Assembly: GCF_037477895.1 (NCBI RefSeq)
Contig: NZ_CP132744.1
Coordinates: forward strand, 682,001-746,000
Origin: Mycetohabitans endofungorum
Lineage (GTDB): Bacteria; Pseudomonadota; Gammaproteobacteria; Burkholderiales; Burkholderiaceae
Direction of reading: 5' to 3'
DNA: 64,000 nucleotides
Shown: positions 10,798 to 21,039 of the stretch, piece after piece
Numbering within the stretch: the stretch's first letter is position 1
Layout of the letters: each line of letters opens with the position of its first letter
Notes under the pieces: model-generated
What the model saw: only the letters and a program-made list of their open reading frames with translations
What the model was told of the DNA's origin: nothing
Database searches by the model: none
Position numbers and translations under genes: made by a program

Positions 10798-11253
10798 ATG
10801 TTGAAAGTGCTGGAGGCGGCGATGTTCTTGCACATCGCCGCGGTCGTGATATGGGTCGGCGGCATGACGTTCGTGCAATTTTGCCTGCGTCCAGCGTTGT
10901 CCGACGTGTCGCCGCAATTGCGCCTGCCGTTGCTGGATTCGGTATTCGGCCGGTTCTTCTGGCTGGTCGCGGTGGCGATCGTCGTGATCCTGGCCACTGG
11001 CATATTCATGTTGGTGACGCTGGGCGGCGCGCAGGCGAACTGGCCGATGCATGCGATGGCCGCGATCGGTGTACTCATGATGCTACTGTTCGGCCACATC
11101 CGCTTCGCGTTATACCCGCGGCTGCAGCGCGCGGTCCAAGCGCAGAACTGGCCAGACGGCGCCCGTGTCGTCACGGGCCTGCGCCGGCTGGTGGCGCTCA
11201 ACCTCGCGCTCGGTGCGGTAGCCACTGCGCTGGGCGTGATCGGGCGTTTCTGA
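10798..11253 (+). CDS. CopD-like integral membrane protein
   Basis: A 151-residue membrane protein with four predicted hydrophobic helices (about residues 6-26, 50-72, 82-100 and 128-148). The first helix contains the HIAAVVIWVGGMTF pattern typical of the CopD/YgbE-like family, whose conserved His may bind copper or heme. The ATG at 10798 has a GGAG ribosome-binding site about 8 bases upstream. It begins 19 bases after parC and may be in the same transcript. The function is not known. Confidence 0.8.
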   Translation: MLKVLEAAMFLHIAAVVIWVGGMTFVQFCLRPALSDVSPQLRLPLLDSVFGRFFWLVAVAIVVILATGIFMLVTLGGAQANWPMHAMAAIGVLMMLLFGHIRFALYPRLQRAVQAQNWPDGARVVTGLRRLVALNLALGAVATALGVIGRF

Positions 11254-11262
11254 CCGTGGCCG

Positions 11263-12561
11263 CTACGCGGTTTGCCAGAGGACCAGCCCGTAGGTGAGCG
11301 CCACGGTCCCGTACACCGCATAGACCGGCACCTTGGCGCGCCAGAAGCACGTCAGCGCGAACGTGGCGGTGACCGCGTAGATTGGCTCCATGGGTACTTG
11401 CCAGGCGATCTTGGCGACGGCCGATATGAGAAAAGCCGTTGTCGCCACGCGCAACACTCGCATTGCGGACTTGAAACGCGGGTGCGATTCGAGCACCTTT
11501 AAGTTGCGCTGCGCGATCACCACCAGCGTTGCCGATGGCACGAATACCGAAAAGGTGGCGAACAGCGCGCCGGGGATGTGTCCGACCAGATACCCGAAGA
11601 ACGGCACCACGTTCAACAACGGACCGGGCGAGACTGGCGACAGCGCGAAAACGAAAGTGAATTCGCTGTCGGAAATGTCCAGGATCGGCGGCACGAACAA
11701 CGTCTTCAATACCGGCAGCGCCGAGAATCCGCCGCCGAATAGTGTCAGGCCCGCACCGGCCAGCCGGGGCCACAGCAACAGCATGGCGTTGCTCGATGGC
11801 AGCGGCAATGGCAATGCGTACAGTCCGAGTAGTACGGCGAGCAAGGCCAGCAGCAGTGAGTCGGTGCGGCACAGCACGAATGCTGATTTCGTCTGCTGCT
11901 CAGACGCCGGACTCGTGAACCAACCCAATGTGAACGCGGTGCCAAGCAGCGCGACATAGATGGCCGGGCTATTTAGGAGCAGCAGCGTGACGCTGGCCAC
12001 GATGGCCGTGGCCCAGTCGATCGGGCGTTGTATCAAGGTGCGCACCTGCTTGATCCAGGTCGTGCCGATTAACGATGCCAGTACGACGCTGAAGTGCGTG
12101 ACCAGCGATTGCGATGCGAGCGACGCCACGGTCGGCGTGCGATAGAACATCGCCAGCACGGTCATCACGATCGCGAAGGGCACCACGCTGCCAAGACCGG
12201 CCATCCACGCGCCCCGCCAGCCCCGCAGTGCGGCGCCGATCTGGATCGCGACATTGCAGCCGACCGGCCCGGGAATCAGCCAGGCCAGCGCGACCAGGTT
12301 CAGGTAGTCGAGCCGGTTGAACAGTTGCTTGCGCTCAACATAGTGACGCTCCAGTTGTGCGATCAGCGACAGCCCACCCCATGAAACGGATGATAGCCCA
12401 GCGATGACCAGCAGCAGCGACCACAATGGCTCTTGGCGGGATGGCACATCCTGCGTTGTCTGCGGCTGAAGCGGTCCACCATCGACGCCGGTGGCAGACG
12501 AGGGCGCCGGCGCGGCTGGTGAGGAGGCAACGGATGGAAGGTGAGATCGATTATGCGGCAC
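11263..12561 (-). CDS. chrA: Chromate transporter family (ChrA)
   Basis: A polytopic membrane protein of about 432 residues in the CHR family, with two homologous halves. The N-terminal half has WGGLSLIAQLERHYV and LAWLIPGPVGCNVAIQIG; the C-terminal half has LFGGGFSALPVL and ALSPVSPGPLLNVVPFFGY. Family members export chromate or sulfate-like anions. The start is uncertain: the frame stays open into the upstream gene, but coding overlap ends at 12572, so a GTG at 12561 (or 12585) is the most sensible choice. An upstream ATG at 12768 would overlap the diguanylate cyclase gene by almost 200 bases. It is probably co-transcribed with that gene. Confidence 0.85.
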   Translation of the reverse strand: MPHNRSHLPSVASSPAAPAPSSATGVDGGPLQPQTTQDVPSRQEPLWSLLLVIAGLSSVSWGGLSLIAQLERHYVERKQLFNRLDYLNLVALAWLIPGPVGCNVAIQIGAALRGWRGAWMAGLGSVVPFAIVMTVLAMFYRTPTVASLASQSLVTHFSVVLASLIGTTWIKQVRTLIQRPIDWATAIVASVTLLLLNSPAIYVALLGTAFTLGWFTSPASEQQTKSAFVLCRTDSLLLALLAVLLGLYALPLPLPSSNAMLLLWPRLAGAGLTLFGGGFSALPVLKTLFVPPILDISDSEFTFVFALSPVSPGPLLNVVPFFGYLVGHIPGALFATFSVFVPSATLVVIAQRNLKVLESHPRFKSAMRVLRVATTAFLISAVAKIAWQVPMEPIYAVTATFALTCFWRAKVPVYAVYGTVALTYGLVLWQTA

Positions 12562-12571
12562 GGCACGAGAT

Positions 12572-14920
12572 TCAAGCGGACACACGTGGTTGCACGGCGT
12601 GCGTTGCTGCGACGCCTCCTGGTTCAGAATATGGACAAACCCCGAAGTGCTCGAGCAGCGCAAGCACCCCGTCGGGCGGCACCGGGCGCGAGAACAGGAA
12701 GCCTTGTGCCTCGATGTTGCCCAGTCCCGACAGCCATGCAATCTGCTCTTCGGTTTCCGTGCCTTCAACGACCACGGTCAACCCTAGCGAGCGGGCCAGA
12801 TTGACGATTGCCGACACCATAACGCAGACATTGCGGTCCGCGGGAATGGCCTGGACGAACGAGCGGTCGATCTTCAGTGTGTCGACGGCAAAACGATTCA
12901 AGTAGGACAGCGACGAATAACCGGTGCCGAAGTCATCCAGTGCAATGCGCACGCCAAGCCGCTTGAGCGCGGCGACCTTCTCCGACACGATTTCGGGATA
13001 CTCCATCATCGCCGTTTCCGTGATCTCGAGTTCGATGCGCCGTGCAGACAATTTATAGCGGTCCAGCGCCTGCTCCACGGCCCCGAACACATCGCCGCGC
13101 CAGAACTGCACGGCCGAGATGTTGATGGCCAGCGACAGTGTGTCGTAGCCGAGCGAGGTCCATTGCGCAAGCTGTTGGCATGCGCTGTCGATCACATAGT
13201 CGCCAATCGGCACGACCAAACCGGTGGACTCGGCAATCGTGATGAACTCGCTTGCGGTAATCTCGCCATGCTGCGGGTGGTTCCAGCGGAGCAGTGCCTC
13301 GAAGCCGGTGATGCAGCGGCGCGCCAAGTCGATCTTGGGCTGGTAGGCGAGAAACAACTGCCCTTCGGCAAGTGCGACGCGCAGTTGCTGCTCCCATTTC
13401 ATCAAATGGTCGGCGCGGTGCGCGAGCTGCGGCGAATAGAACTGATAGCATCCGCGGCCGGCATCCTTGGCGCTGTACATCGCCAGGTCGGCCTTTTTCA
13501 GCAAATCGATCTCGCTTTCGCTAGTACTGGAGAGCAGCGCGATGCCGATGCTTGCGTGCAGCACGAATGAGCTGCCGCGCACGTCGAATGGCCTCAGGAA
13601 ACTGCCGGCAATCGCCTCGGCCAATTGGACCACCTTCGGTTCAACGTGATCCTCCTTGACGATCACAACGAACTCGTCGCCGCCGATGCGCGAGAGGATA
13701 CCGTTGCCATCGACCGTCTGTGCGAGCCGTGCCGATGTCATTTGCAGCACAATGTCTCCGGCGTTGTGGCCGAGCGTATCGTTGACCGTCTTGAAATTGT
13801 CCAGGTCGATGAACAGCAATGCGAGCCGGCCGACGTTTGCCGGCTGCGAGACTTCGGTGCGCAAAATCTGCAGCGTCTGGTAGCGGTTCGGCAAGCCGGT
13901 CAGCAAGTCATACTCGACGAGGTGCGTCATCTCGCGTTCACGGCCGAGCAGCTTGCGGATCAAGCCTGTGGCCACGCCGAAGAAGCCGAGGATCGCGATC
14001 GAAATGCACCCGGCCATCAACAGGTAGATATTGCGAGTGTGTTCATAATCGGCAAATTCTTCCTTTTGCGATAGGCCCACCATGACGCCGAGCGGGTAGC
14101 CGTCGATGTGGCGATACGACACGATGCGCATCACGCCATCGATCGGGTCGCGGTACGTGCCGGACACATGTTCAGACAGCGGATAGCTGCCGGTCGCAGA
14201 AAACGCGCCGGGTGCGTTCAGTGTGTTGCCAGTGCGGCGCGCCAGCACCGCGCCGGTGTCGGCGATTACCGATATCACGCCGTCGCGGCCAATTGCCGCG
14301 CTGTTATAGAAGTCATTGGTGAAATAGCTCGGGTCTTCCGACACCACGACCACACCCGCGAACGAGCCGTCGGGATAGTTGAGTCGGCGCGTGAGTTGCA
14401 ACGTCCATTGGTGCGATACTCGGCCTAGTACCGGCTTGCTAATATACAGCTGGTCGAACGTCTCGTGCTTATGGACCTGAAAATGCTCGCGGTCGGACAA
14501 ATTCAGCGGCTTAGGCCGCGAATCCTCTGTATTCGCGATTAGATAGCCATGCTCGTCAACCAGCGACACCTGAATCAGTGTGTCGCTCTGGATCACGCCC
14601 TTCTCGATCGTGCTGGCTAATTTAAAGCGCTGCGGCGACTTCTCGAATTCGTATTTGACGAAGCGGGTGATCTGGTCGACCTGGTGAATGGCCTTGACCG
14701 TATGTTGTTCGAAAGCCGCGGACAGCAGCGCGGCCGAAGCTGTGGCTTCGCGCTGGGCATTGTCCCGCTCCACTTGCAGCCGCGTATAGATTACTGCCCA
14801 CAGCAGGATCAGCACCAATAACCCGAGAGCTGGGATGACCCACAGAGATCGCTGCCTGGACACCGCCGCGTCACGGCGCAAACGCGCTTCGCGTGCCGAG
14901 GGAGTCAGCGGAAGAGTCAT
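12572..14920 (-). CDS. Membrane GGDEF/EAL cyclic-di-GMP protein
   Basis: A 782-residue two-helix membrane protein that makes or breaks cyclic di-GMP. A transmembrane helix at about residues 25-45 is followed by a periplasmic dCache-type sensor domain (about 50-290), a second helix near 300-325, a GGDEF domain with an intact IGGDEFVV active site, and an EAL domain with FEALLRW and DDFGTGYSSL. Both catalytic signatures look intact, so it could be bifunctional. I chose the ATG at 14920; an ATG at 15031 would add 37 residues of no clear nature. The sensor ligand cannot be inferred. Confidence 0.92.
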   Translation of the reverse strand: MTLPLTPSAREARLRRDAAVSRQRSLWVIPALGLLVLILLWAVIYTRLQVERDNAQREATASAALLSAAFEQHTVKAIHQVDQITRFVKYEFEKSPQRFKLASTIEKGVIQSDTLIQVSLVDEHGYLIANTEDSRPKPLNLSDREHFQVHKHETFDQLYISKPVLGRVSHQWTLQLTRRLNYPDGSFAGVVVVSEDPSYFTNDFYNSAAIGRDGVISVIADTGAVLARRTGNTLNAPGAFSATGSYPLSEHVSGTYRDPIDGVMRIVSYRHIDGYPLGVMVGLSQKEEFADYEHTRNIYLLMAGCISIAILGFFGVATGLIRKLLGREREMTHLVEYDLLTGLPNRYQTLQILRTEVSQPANVGRLALLFIDLDNFKTVNDTLGHNAGDIVLQMTSARLAQTVDGNGILSRIGGDEFVVIVKEDHVEPKVVQLAEAIAGSFLRPFDVRGSSFVLHASIGIALLSSTSESEIDLLKKADLAMYSAKDAGRGCYQFYSPQLAHRADHLMKWEQQLRVALAEGQLFLAYQPKIDLARRCITGFEALLRWNHPQHGEITASEFITIAESTGLVVPIGDYVIDSACQQLAQWTSLGYDTLSLAINISAVQFWRGDVFGAVEQALDRYKLSARRIELEITETAMMEYPEIVSEKVAALKRLGVRIALDDFGTGYSSLSYLNRFAVDTLKIDRSFVQAIPADRNVCVMVSAIVNLARSLGLTVVVEGTETEEQIAWLSGLGNIEAQGFLFSRPVPPDGVLALLEHFGVCPYSEPGGVAATHAVQPRVSA

Positions 14921-15403
14921 GGAGCCAGGCCGTGATAGGGGGTGAATATCCCCGTGCGGCGGCGTGTCCAATGCGATGACGGGGCGTGATGCAGAACCGC
15001 CAAAGGCCGTGCCGCGCGGGCGCTCAAACAATGGTAATTAAAACAGCGCCACGCGTAAAACGCCCCCACCTTGTTAGGGTACCGTGTAACGCCTGGATGC
15101 TGCCTGTGACGCCAGCAGATTATGCGGGAAGAATGGCGGCGCGCCTACGCTGTCTACTCGGGATATATAAGAAATCTGTCCGAAGTCGGCTGAATCGTGC
15201 CTGGAACGTTCCATCTATGGCCGTTACCGTATTGCTGTCGATCCACGGTTCGCGCTTCGTGTCGTTGACGCGCCTCGCCATTGCACCCCAGAACCTCGCG
15301 TTGCCTCGTCTCATGATCGATCTACTCGAATCGTTGCGTTGTCGTGGGCAGTTCCAAGCACCGGCAAGGAAACGGCGCGCCGCGGGGCGGGGCACAGATG
15401 CCG
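14921..15403. other. Long intergenic region, no gene recognised
   Basis: About 480 bases between the leftward GGDEF/EAL gene and the end of the leftward RidA gene. No frame shows protein character. It should contain the promoter of the GGDEF/EAL gene, but I cannot place it with confidence. Confidence 0.4.
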
Positions 15404-15862
15404 TTATTCGACTTCGGCGATCAGTTCGATTTCCACGCAAGCACCCAGCGGAATCTGCGCGACGCCGAACGCCGAGCGGGCATGCTTGCCGCGTTCCCCG
15501 AACACCGTCACAAACAGCTCCGACGCCCCGTTCGTCACCAAGTGCTGCTCGGTGAAGTCCGGCGTCGAATTGACCAGGCTCATCATCTTGACAATGCGCT
15601 TGACGTGGTTCAGATCGCCCACGTGCGCGTGCAGCGTCGCAATCAGATCGATGGCAATGCTGCGCGCCGCCTGTTGTCCTTCTTCCGTGCCAATTGTGTC
15701 ACCGAGCTTGCCGGTCCAGACTTGTCCGTTCCTTTTGGCGATATGGCCGGACAGGAACACGGTCTTGCCTGCCTGCGCACTCATCACGTAAGCGGCCGCC
15801 GGTGCGCCGGCAGTCGGTAGCTCGATGCCGAGCGTCTTCAGTTGATCGTACACATTCGACAT
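15404..15862 (-). CDS. RidA/YjgF family protein
   Basis: A 152-residue member of the RidA (YjgF/YER057c/UK114) family, which hydrolyses reactive enamines and imines from amino-acid metabolism. It has the family fold with GKTVFLSGHIAK, GQQAARSIAIDLIATL and the C-terminal HARSAFGVAQIPLGACVEIE segment with the conserved arginine and final glutamate. It belongs to the longer RidA subgroup. It reads away from htpG. Confidence 0.9.
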   Translation of the reverse strand: MSNVYDQLKTLGIELPTAGAPAAAYVMSAQAGKTVFLSGHIAKRNGQVWTGKLGDTIGTEEGQQAARSIAIDLIATLHAHVGDLNHVKRIVKMMSLVNSTPDFTEQHLVTNGASELFVTVFGERGKHARSAFGVAQIPLGACVEIELIAEVE

Positions 15863-16100
15863 GGGGACTCCAAAGGGTGAGGAAAATACAAGGGTGAGAC
15901 CGGCCGGGCCGGATCAGAAAACTGCATACCGGCGCGCCGCAGCACCCGCCATCATCGACAATGTAACGCAGGACAGCGTTGCCCGGGCGCACGTCGGCGG
16001 GGGCCGTGATGCTGGACGGCATACGCCAGGCGGCGCTTTAACGTCGCGAACTGCGGCGACCCGGGGCTGTCTGCGTTTCTGTCGCGGTCTCTGGGCAAGT

Positions 16101-16129
16101 CTTGAATTTGGCGCGGGCCGTCCCCATTT
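16101..16129 (+). promoter_or_regulatory. Sigma-32 heat-shock promoter of htpG
   Basis: CTTGAA at 16101-16106 and CCCCAT at 16122-16127 are separated by 15 bases (CTTGAAT-N14-CCCCATTT). This is almost exactly the RpoH consensus, and it lies about 65 bases before the htpG start. Confidence 0.85.
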
Positions 16130-16192
16130 GCGCGGACACGGACAAACCTGGCCTCGTGCCGTTGACGTCAACTCGCTGAAAGGACCTAGACT

Positions 16193-18091
16193 ATGGCGCA
16201 AGAAACCATGAGCTTCCAGGCGGAAGTCAAGCAGCTTCTGCAACTGATGATTCACTCGCTGTACAGCAACAAGGAAATTTTCCTGCGTGAGCTGATTTCG
16301 AATGCGTCCGACGCGGCGGACAAATTGCGTTTCGAGGCGATCGCCGATGCCGGGTTGTATGAAGACGACCCAAACCTGCGTATCCGGATCGCGTACGACA
16401 AGGCTGCACGCACGATCACGGTTGACGACAACGGGATTGGCATGAGCCGTGACGACGCGGTCTCGCACCTGGGCACGATCGCGCGTTCAGGGACCAAGGA
16501 GTTCTTTGCCAAACTGTCCGGCGATCAGCAAAAGGACGCGGCACTGATCGGCCAGTTCGGCGTCGGCTTCTATTCCGGCTTCATCGTCGCGGACCGGATC
16601 ACTGTGGAATCGCGCCGCGCTGGCTTGCCCGCCGACCAGGGGGTGCGCTGGGAAAGCACTGGCGATGGCGAATTCAGCGTCGAGACGATCCAACGTGCGC
16701 AGCGCGGCACATCGATCACGCTGCATCTGCGCGAGGGCGAAGACGAGCTGCTGTCCTCCTACCGACTCAAGTCGATCATCCAGAAGTACTCGGATCATAT
16801 TGGCCTGCCGATTCTAATGAAGAAGGAGGAGTGGGACGCTGAAAAGAACGAGATGGTCGTCAAAGACGAGGACGAGACCATCAACCAGGCTAGCGCACTG
16901 TGGACGCGTGCCAAGAGCGAGATCAGCGACGAGCAGTACAAGCACTTCTACGAGCATTTGTCGCACGATCACGAGGCGCCGCTTGCCTGGACCCACAACC
17001 GCGTCGAGGGACGCAGCGAATATATCCAGTTGCTGTACGTGCCTGGTCGTGCCCCGTTCGATATGTGGAATCGCGACCATCGCGGCGGGCTGAAGCTGTA
17101 TGTGAAGCGCGTGTTCATCATGGATGAGGCCGAGCAGTTGTTGCCCAATTACCTGCGCTTCATCAAGGGCGTGGTCGATTCAAACGACCTGCCGTTGAAT
17201 GTGTCGCGTGAGATTCTGCAGGAGAGCCGCGACGTGAAGGCGATCCGCGACGGCGTCACCAAGCGAGTGCTGTCGATGCTCGAGGAACTGGCTGGCGCCG
17301 ACGACGACGCCGGCAAGCAGAAGTACGCGACGTTCTGGCGCGAATTCGGCCAGGTGCTCAAGGAGGGCCTGGGCGAGGACTTCGCGAACCGGGAGCGCAT
17401 CGCCAAGCTGCTGCGCTTCGCGTCGACGCAAACCGACAGCGCCGAGCAGAATGTGTCGCTGGCTGACTACGTCGCGCGGATGAAGCCGGAGCAGACGAAG
17501 ATTTACTATGTGACCGCCGACAGTTGGCAGGCTGCGCGCAACAGTCCGCATCTTGAAGTATTCCGCAAGAAGGGTGTCGAGGTGCTGCTGCTGACCGATC
17601 GCGTCGACGAATGGATGCTGTCGTTCCTGCATGAGTTTGACGGCAAGCCGTTGGCCAGCGTCGCCCGTGGCGATCTGGATCTGGGTGCGTTGAACGACGA
17701 GGAGAAAAAGGCTCAGGAAAAGGTCGGTGAGGACCTGAAGCCGCTGGTCGAGCGAATGAAGGACGTGCTCAAGGAAAAGGCCAAGGACGTGCGTCTCACG
17801 TTCCGCCTGACCGACTCGCCAAGCTGCCTGGTGGCCGACGAGGGAGAGATGAGTGGCTACTTGCAGCGAATGTTGAAGGCGGCTGGCCAGAAAGCGCCCG
17901 ATTTCCATCCGATCCTCGAAGTAAACCCGGAACATGCGCTGATCAAGCGGCTGTCGCCGGACGCAGCGGACTTTGCCGACTGGTGCCATTTGCTGTTCGA
18001 TCAGGCGCTGCTCGCCGAGGGGGGCGCGCTCGATGATCCAGCGAGCTTTGTCAAGCGCACCAACACGTTGTTGCTGTCGGGCACGCATTGA
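16193..18091 (+). CDS. htpG: Chaperone HtpG (Hsp90)
   Basis: A cytosolic Hsp90 chaperone of 632 residues. The N-terminal GHKL ATPase has [23 protein letters not shown] and [11 protein letters not shown]. The middle domain carries the conserved [25 protein letters not shown] and LNVSREILQ segments with the catalytic-loop arginine. The C-terminal dimer domain is present and has no MEEVD tail, as usual in bacteria. An AAGGA ribosome-binding site lies about 8 bases before the ATG. A near-consensus sigma-32 promoter precedes it. ubiC overlaps its stop codon. Confidence 0.98.
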   Translation: MAQETMSFQAEVKQLLQLMIHSLYSNKEIFLRELISNASDAADKLRFEAIADAGLYEDDPNLRIRIAYDKAARTITVDDNGIGMSRDDAVSHLGTIARSGTKEFFAKLSGDQQKDAALIGQFGVGFYSGFIVADRITVESRRAGLPADQGVRWESTGDGEFSVETIQRAQRGTSITLHLREGEDELLSSYRLKSIIQKYSDHIGLPILMKKEEWDAEKNEMVVKDEDETINQASALWTRAKSEISDEQYKHFYEHLSHDHEAPLAWTHNRVEGRSEYIQLLYVPGRAPFDMWNRDHRGGLKLYVKRVFIMDEAEQLLPNYLRFIKGVVDSNDLPLNVSREILQESRDVKAIRDGVTKRVLSMLEELAGADDDAGKQKYATFWREFGQVLKEGLGEDFANRERIAKLLRFASTQTDSAEQNVSLADYVARMKPEQTKIYYVTADSWQAARNSPHLEVFRKKGVEVLLLTDRVDEWMLSFLHEFDGKPLASVARGDLDLGALNDEEKKAQEKVGEDLKPLVERMKDVLKEKAKDVRLTFRLTDSPSCLVADEGEMSGYLQRMLKAAGQKAPDFHPILEVNPEHALIKRLSPDAADFADWCHLLFDQALLAEGGALDDPASFVKRTNTLLLSGTH

Positions 18092-18669
18092 ACGACACGC
18101 TTGAGCGGCGCTCGGGCGGCCAGTTTTGTGCGCACGGCGACGGTTGGCGGGTGCAACCGCGTGCTGTCTTTAGCGCCGCACAGAAGGACTGGGTAACACG
18201 CGCGGGCTCGCTCACGTGCCATTTGGGCACGCTCGGTCGGGTGACCGTGCGGGTCACCTGTGAGAAGGTTGGCGTCGCGTGGCGCGACGAGGCGCGCGTG
18301 TTGCGCCTCGCACGCCGCGCGCCGGTGTGGATTCGCGAGGCAGTGCTCGCAGTGGATGGCGTGGCCGTGGTGGCTGCGCACAGTGTCACGCCGCTGCGCG
18401 CGAGCTGGGGCGTATGGCAAGCCGTACGACGGCTGCGTACGCGAGCGTTGGCCGAGCTGCTGTATGCGGACATGACGGTGACACGCTCGCCGATCGTCAG
18501 CCGGCGCGTCGATGGCGCCCATCCGCTGTACCGGCTCGCTGTCGCACAGTTAGGCCCGGATCGGCCGCATGCATGCGTCGCGCGGCGCTCGGTGTTTACC
18601 CGCCATCGGCTACCGCTGATGGTGACCGAATGCTTCTTGCCGGCCATGTGGACCATGACAACCCTTTAA
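18088..18669 (+). CDS. ubiC: Chorismate--pyruvate lyase (UbiC)
   Basis: Converts chorismate to 4-hydroxybenzoate and pyruvate, the first step of ubiquinone synthesis. It has 193 residues; family features include the [20 protein letters not shown] segment and the C-terminal [14 protein letters not shown] segment with the product-binding glutamate. The start is a TTG whose last bases overlap the htpG stop, suggesting translational coupling. Confidence 0.92.
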   Translation: MNDTLERRSGGQFCAHGDGWRVQPRAVFSAAQKDWVTRAGSLTCHLGTLGRVTVRVTCEKVGVAWRDEARVLRLARRAPVWIREAVLAVDGVAVVAAHSVTPLRASWGVWQAVRRLRTRALAELLYADMTVTRSPIVSRRVDGAHPLYRLAVAQLGPDRPHACVARRSVFTRHRLPLMVTECFLPAMWTMTTL

Positions 18670-18676
18670 ACTGCTG

Positions 18677-19153
18677 ATGTTGCAAGGTTTTCCGCCGGTA
18701 ATCCGGCCCGATACGACGATTCTGGTGCTGGGCAGCTTTCCCGGTGAGGCATCGCTCGGGGCAGGGCAGTACTATGCGCATCCTCGCAATCAGTTCTGGC
18801 GGTTATTGGGCGCGGTGCTTAACGAGCCTGAGTTGCAGGAGCTTGCGTATGACGCGCGGCTCGAACGCGTGTTGAAGCACGGAATCGGGATATGGGACGT
18901 GCTCGCCGCGTGTCATCGCGAGGGCAGTCTCGATTCGGCGATTCGCCATGCGAAGCCGAACGACTTCGTGTCGTTGAAATCGCATGCACCGTTGCTGAAG
19001 AAGGTGTGCTTCAACGGCAAGACGGCGGGGCGGTTTGCCGATGTGATCGGTGCCGCGGGCTATGAGACGCTCGTACTGCCTTCGTCGAGTCCGGCCCATG
19101 CGATGCTGTCGTTCGAACAAAAGCTTTCGTGTTGGCGGGAGATTCTTTTCTGA
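18677..19153 (+). CDS. DNA-deoxyinosine glycosylase (UDG family 6-like)
   Basis: A 158-residue protein of the hypoxanthine-DNA glycosylase group in the uracil-DNA glycosylase superfamily, a base-excision repair enzyme for deaminated adenine. It has LVLGSFPGEASL (motif 1 of the superfamily), HPRNQFWRLLG, GIGIWDVLAACHREGSLD and the C-terminal LPSSSPAH motif. It starts 7 bases after ubiC on the same strand and is probably in that transcript. Confidence 0.88.
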   Translation: MLQGFPPVIRPDTTILVLGSFPGEASLGAGQYYAHPRNQFWRLLGAVLNEPELQELAYDARLERVLKHGIGIWDVLAACHREGSLDSAIRHAKPNDFVSLKSHAPLLKKVCFNGKTAGRFADVIGAAGYETLVLPSSSPAHAMLSFEQKLSCWREILF

Positions 19154-19238
19154 CGCCATCCGATCGCTGGTGACGCAATGTTGCGTGGCATGGGGCCAAC
19201 CCACAGCCTGCATGACCGAACGTCGAATCCGTTTTGGT

Positions 19239-19547
19239 TCAGTGGTAATCGCTTTCCCGCTGATGATGCACCGCAAGGATCGCCACCGTCCGATTGTCGT
19301 CGATCTCGAATAACGCAGCATATCCCGAGACGCCGAACGGAATGATCAATTCGCGCAGAAACGGCATCGATGGATGGGCTTTGCGGTATGTGAACGGCGA
19401 CGATTCCAATGTAGCAATCCCGGCGGCGATGGCCGCAAGTGCACGAGTAGCGATCTCGACGTCGGCGTTGTCGCGATCGACAATGAAGCCATAAAGACAG
19501 TCCAGATCATCTGACGCTGCACGCGTGAACCGGACCGCGTACGTCAT
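19239..19547 (-). CDS. ParE-family toxin
   Basis: A 102-residue RelE/ParE superfamily toxin. The N-terminal helical hairpin begins with FTRAASDDLDCLYGFI, and the C-terminal sheet has RELIIPFGVSGYAALFEID and VAILAVHHQRESDY, typical of gyrase-targeting ParE proteins. Its ATG overlaps the stop of the antitoxin gene by 4 bases (ATGA), the usual coupled arrangement. Confidence 0.88.
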   Translation of the reverse strand: MTYAVRFTRAASDDLDCLYGFIVDRDNADVEIATRALAAIAAGIATLESSPFTYRKAHPSMPFLRELIIPFGVSGYAALFEIDDNRTVAILAVHHQRESDYH

Positions 19548-19822
19548 CGAGGCCTGCGCCTTGTATCGCGAAGGGCGTCGAGCCGCCGCTCTAGTTTCTC
19601 CAGTACTTCGGACGCAGGCAGATAGTCGCCGGTGCGTCGGGCCGCTTCGCGCGACGCGATGCCGCGGGCAATGAATTCGCTTTGATTGCGACGGCGTTCG
19701 ATGCCCTCGTGGATCGAGTGCTCGACGAAACTCAACAGCGTTTCTCCTTCGCCAAGGACGCTTTCGGCAGCGTCACGCAGTTCCGGTTCGACCCGAATGG
19801 AGGGGAAGGTGGCGGATTTCAT
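19544..19822 (-). CDS. ParE-associated antitoxin, ribbon-helix-helix like
   Basis: A 92-residue protein directly upstream of, and overlapping by 4 bases, the ParE-like toxin. The N-terminal part, with IRVEPELRDAAESVLGEGETLLSFVEHSI, fits a ribbon-helix-helix DNA-binding domain. The charged C-terminal part, with EVLEKLERRLDALRD, would bind the toxin. The ATG at 19822 is chosen because the fold starts there. It is likely to autoregulate the pair. Confidence 0.8.
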   Translation of the reverse strand: MKSATFPSIRVEPELRDAAESVLGEGETLLSFVEHSIHEGIERRRNQSEFIARGIASREAARRTGDYLPASEVLEKLERRLDALRDTRRRPR

Positions 19823-20074
19823 GATATCTGTCGAAGCATCACAGTTGCGATGCATTATCCGCTGATGGCTATGTTGATACAAGCCAGCCGTTCGGTAGAG
19901 TCGATGGAGAGCATCCAACGCTCCGAAATGGGCGACTTCCAGCGCCAGCGTCGCGCGACCCGTGGATAGCTGCAGGTCACCCCAACTCGATTACGGGTTG
20001 CTTAACCCGATGCGCGGCCCCGGATGCTATGCTTGGGACAAACAAAAACTGTGCAACACGCAAGACTTCGTTAC

Positions 20075-21019
20075 ATGACATCCTTGATCAAGCGCGCGTC
20101 GGCGCAAGCGCGCGCATTCCAGCGCGGTGAGCGGGCTGCGCAACCGTCGCGCGGCGCCACCCGCCGCACGGGACGCGACAAACACAAGAGCGCCGCGCAG
20201 CACGAGGCCGCACCCACCCTCGAAGCGCCGCGCAAAGCCCGTTTTGCGCCGGTGACATTTTCCGAAGAAGGGGGCGTGCGCTACCTGCATTTCGGCACTG
20301 AATGGATACAGGGCGCGATGCGCCTGAAAAAGCCGTTCGATATTGAACTCGAATACGCGCAGCAAATGATGGCGTGGCTGCTCTTTCTCGCGCCGCCCCA
20401 GCGTATTGTGCAATTGGGCTTGGGGGCGGCAGCCTTGACCAAGTTCTGTCATCGGCATTTTCTGCGCTCGCATGTGGAGGCGGTGGAATTGAACCCGGCA
20501 GTGATCATAGCCGCGCGCAGCATGTTTGAGTTGCCGCGCGACGACCGGCGCTTGAGTGTGCTCCAGATCGATGCATGGGATTTTGTTCATGACCCCGCGA
20601 ACCACGGTACGGTCGGCGCGATGCAGATTGACCTGTATGACGCGACCGCACGCGGTCCGGTGCTCGATTCCGTCGCGTTTTATCGCGCGTGCCGTGCTTG
20701 CCTCGGCGGCGCCGCAGTGGTGACGGTCAACTTGTTCGGCGACCATCCGAGCTTTGTGCGCAACATGCGCCATTTGCGCGCGGCGTTCGATGCGCGGGTC
20801 ATCGCGTTGCCCGAGGTGCATGAGGGCAACCGCGTCGTGCTGGCTTTCTCCGGACCCGCGTTGTCGATCGACTGGAACGTACTGACCGACCGCGCGAAGG
20901 TCATCGAGAAGGCGTGTGGGTTGAACGCCCGTCAGTGGGTCGCCGCCCTACGCGAGGCGTCCGGCGCGCCACGCCGCGACGCGCGCGACATCGCCGTCGG
21001 CGGGCATTTCATAATCTGA
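20075..21019 (+). CDS. Spermidine-synthase-like methyltransferase-fold protein
   Basis: A 314-residue protein. After a basic, low-complexity N-terminus (residues 1-60) comes a Rossmann-fold domain of the SpeE-like group: QRIVQLGLGAAALTKFCHR as motif I, VEAVELNPAVIIAARSMF as the acidic loop, and QIDLYDATARGP. Family members transfer aminopropyl groups, but such stand-alone SpeE-like proteins often have unknown substrates. No speD gene is nearby. Confidence 0.8.
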   Translation: MTSLIKRASAQARAFQRGERAAQPSRGATRRTGRDKHKSAAQHEAAPTLEAPRKARFAPVTFSEEGGVRYLHFGTEWIQGAMRLKKPFDIELEYAQQMMAWLLFLAPPQRIVQLGLGAAALTKFCHRHFLRSHVEAVELNPAVIIAARSMFELPRDDRRLSVLQIDAWDFVHDPANHGTVGAMQIDLYDATARGPVLDSVAFYRACRACLGGAAVVTVNLFGDHPSFVRNMRHLRAAFDARVIALPEVHEGNRVVLAFSGPALSIDWNVLTDRAKVIEKACGLNARQWVAALREASGAPRRDARDIAVGGHFII

Positions 21020-21039
21020 GTTCCTCCCCACCATCCCAT

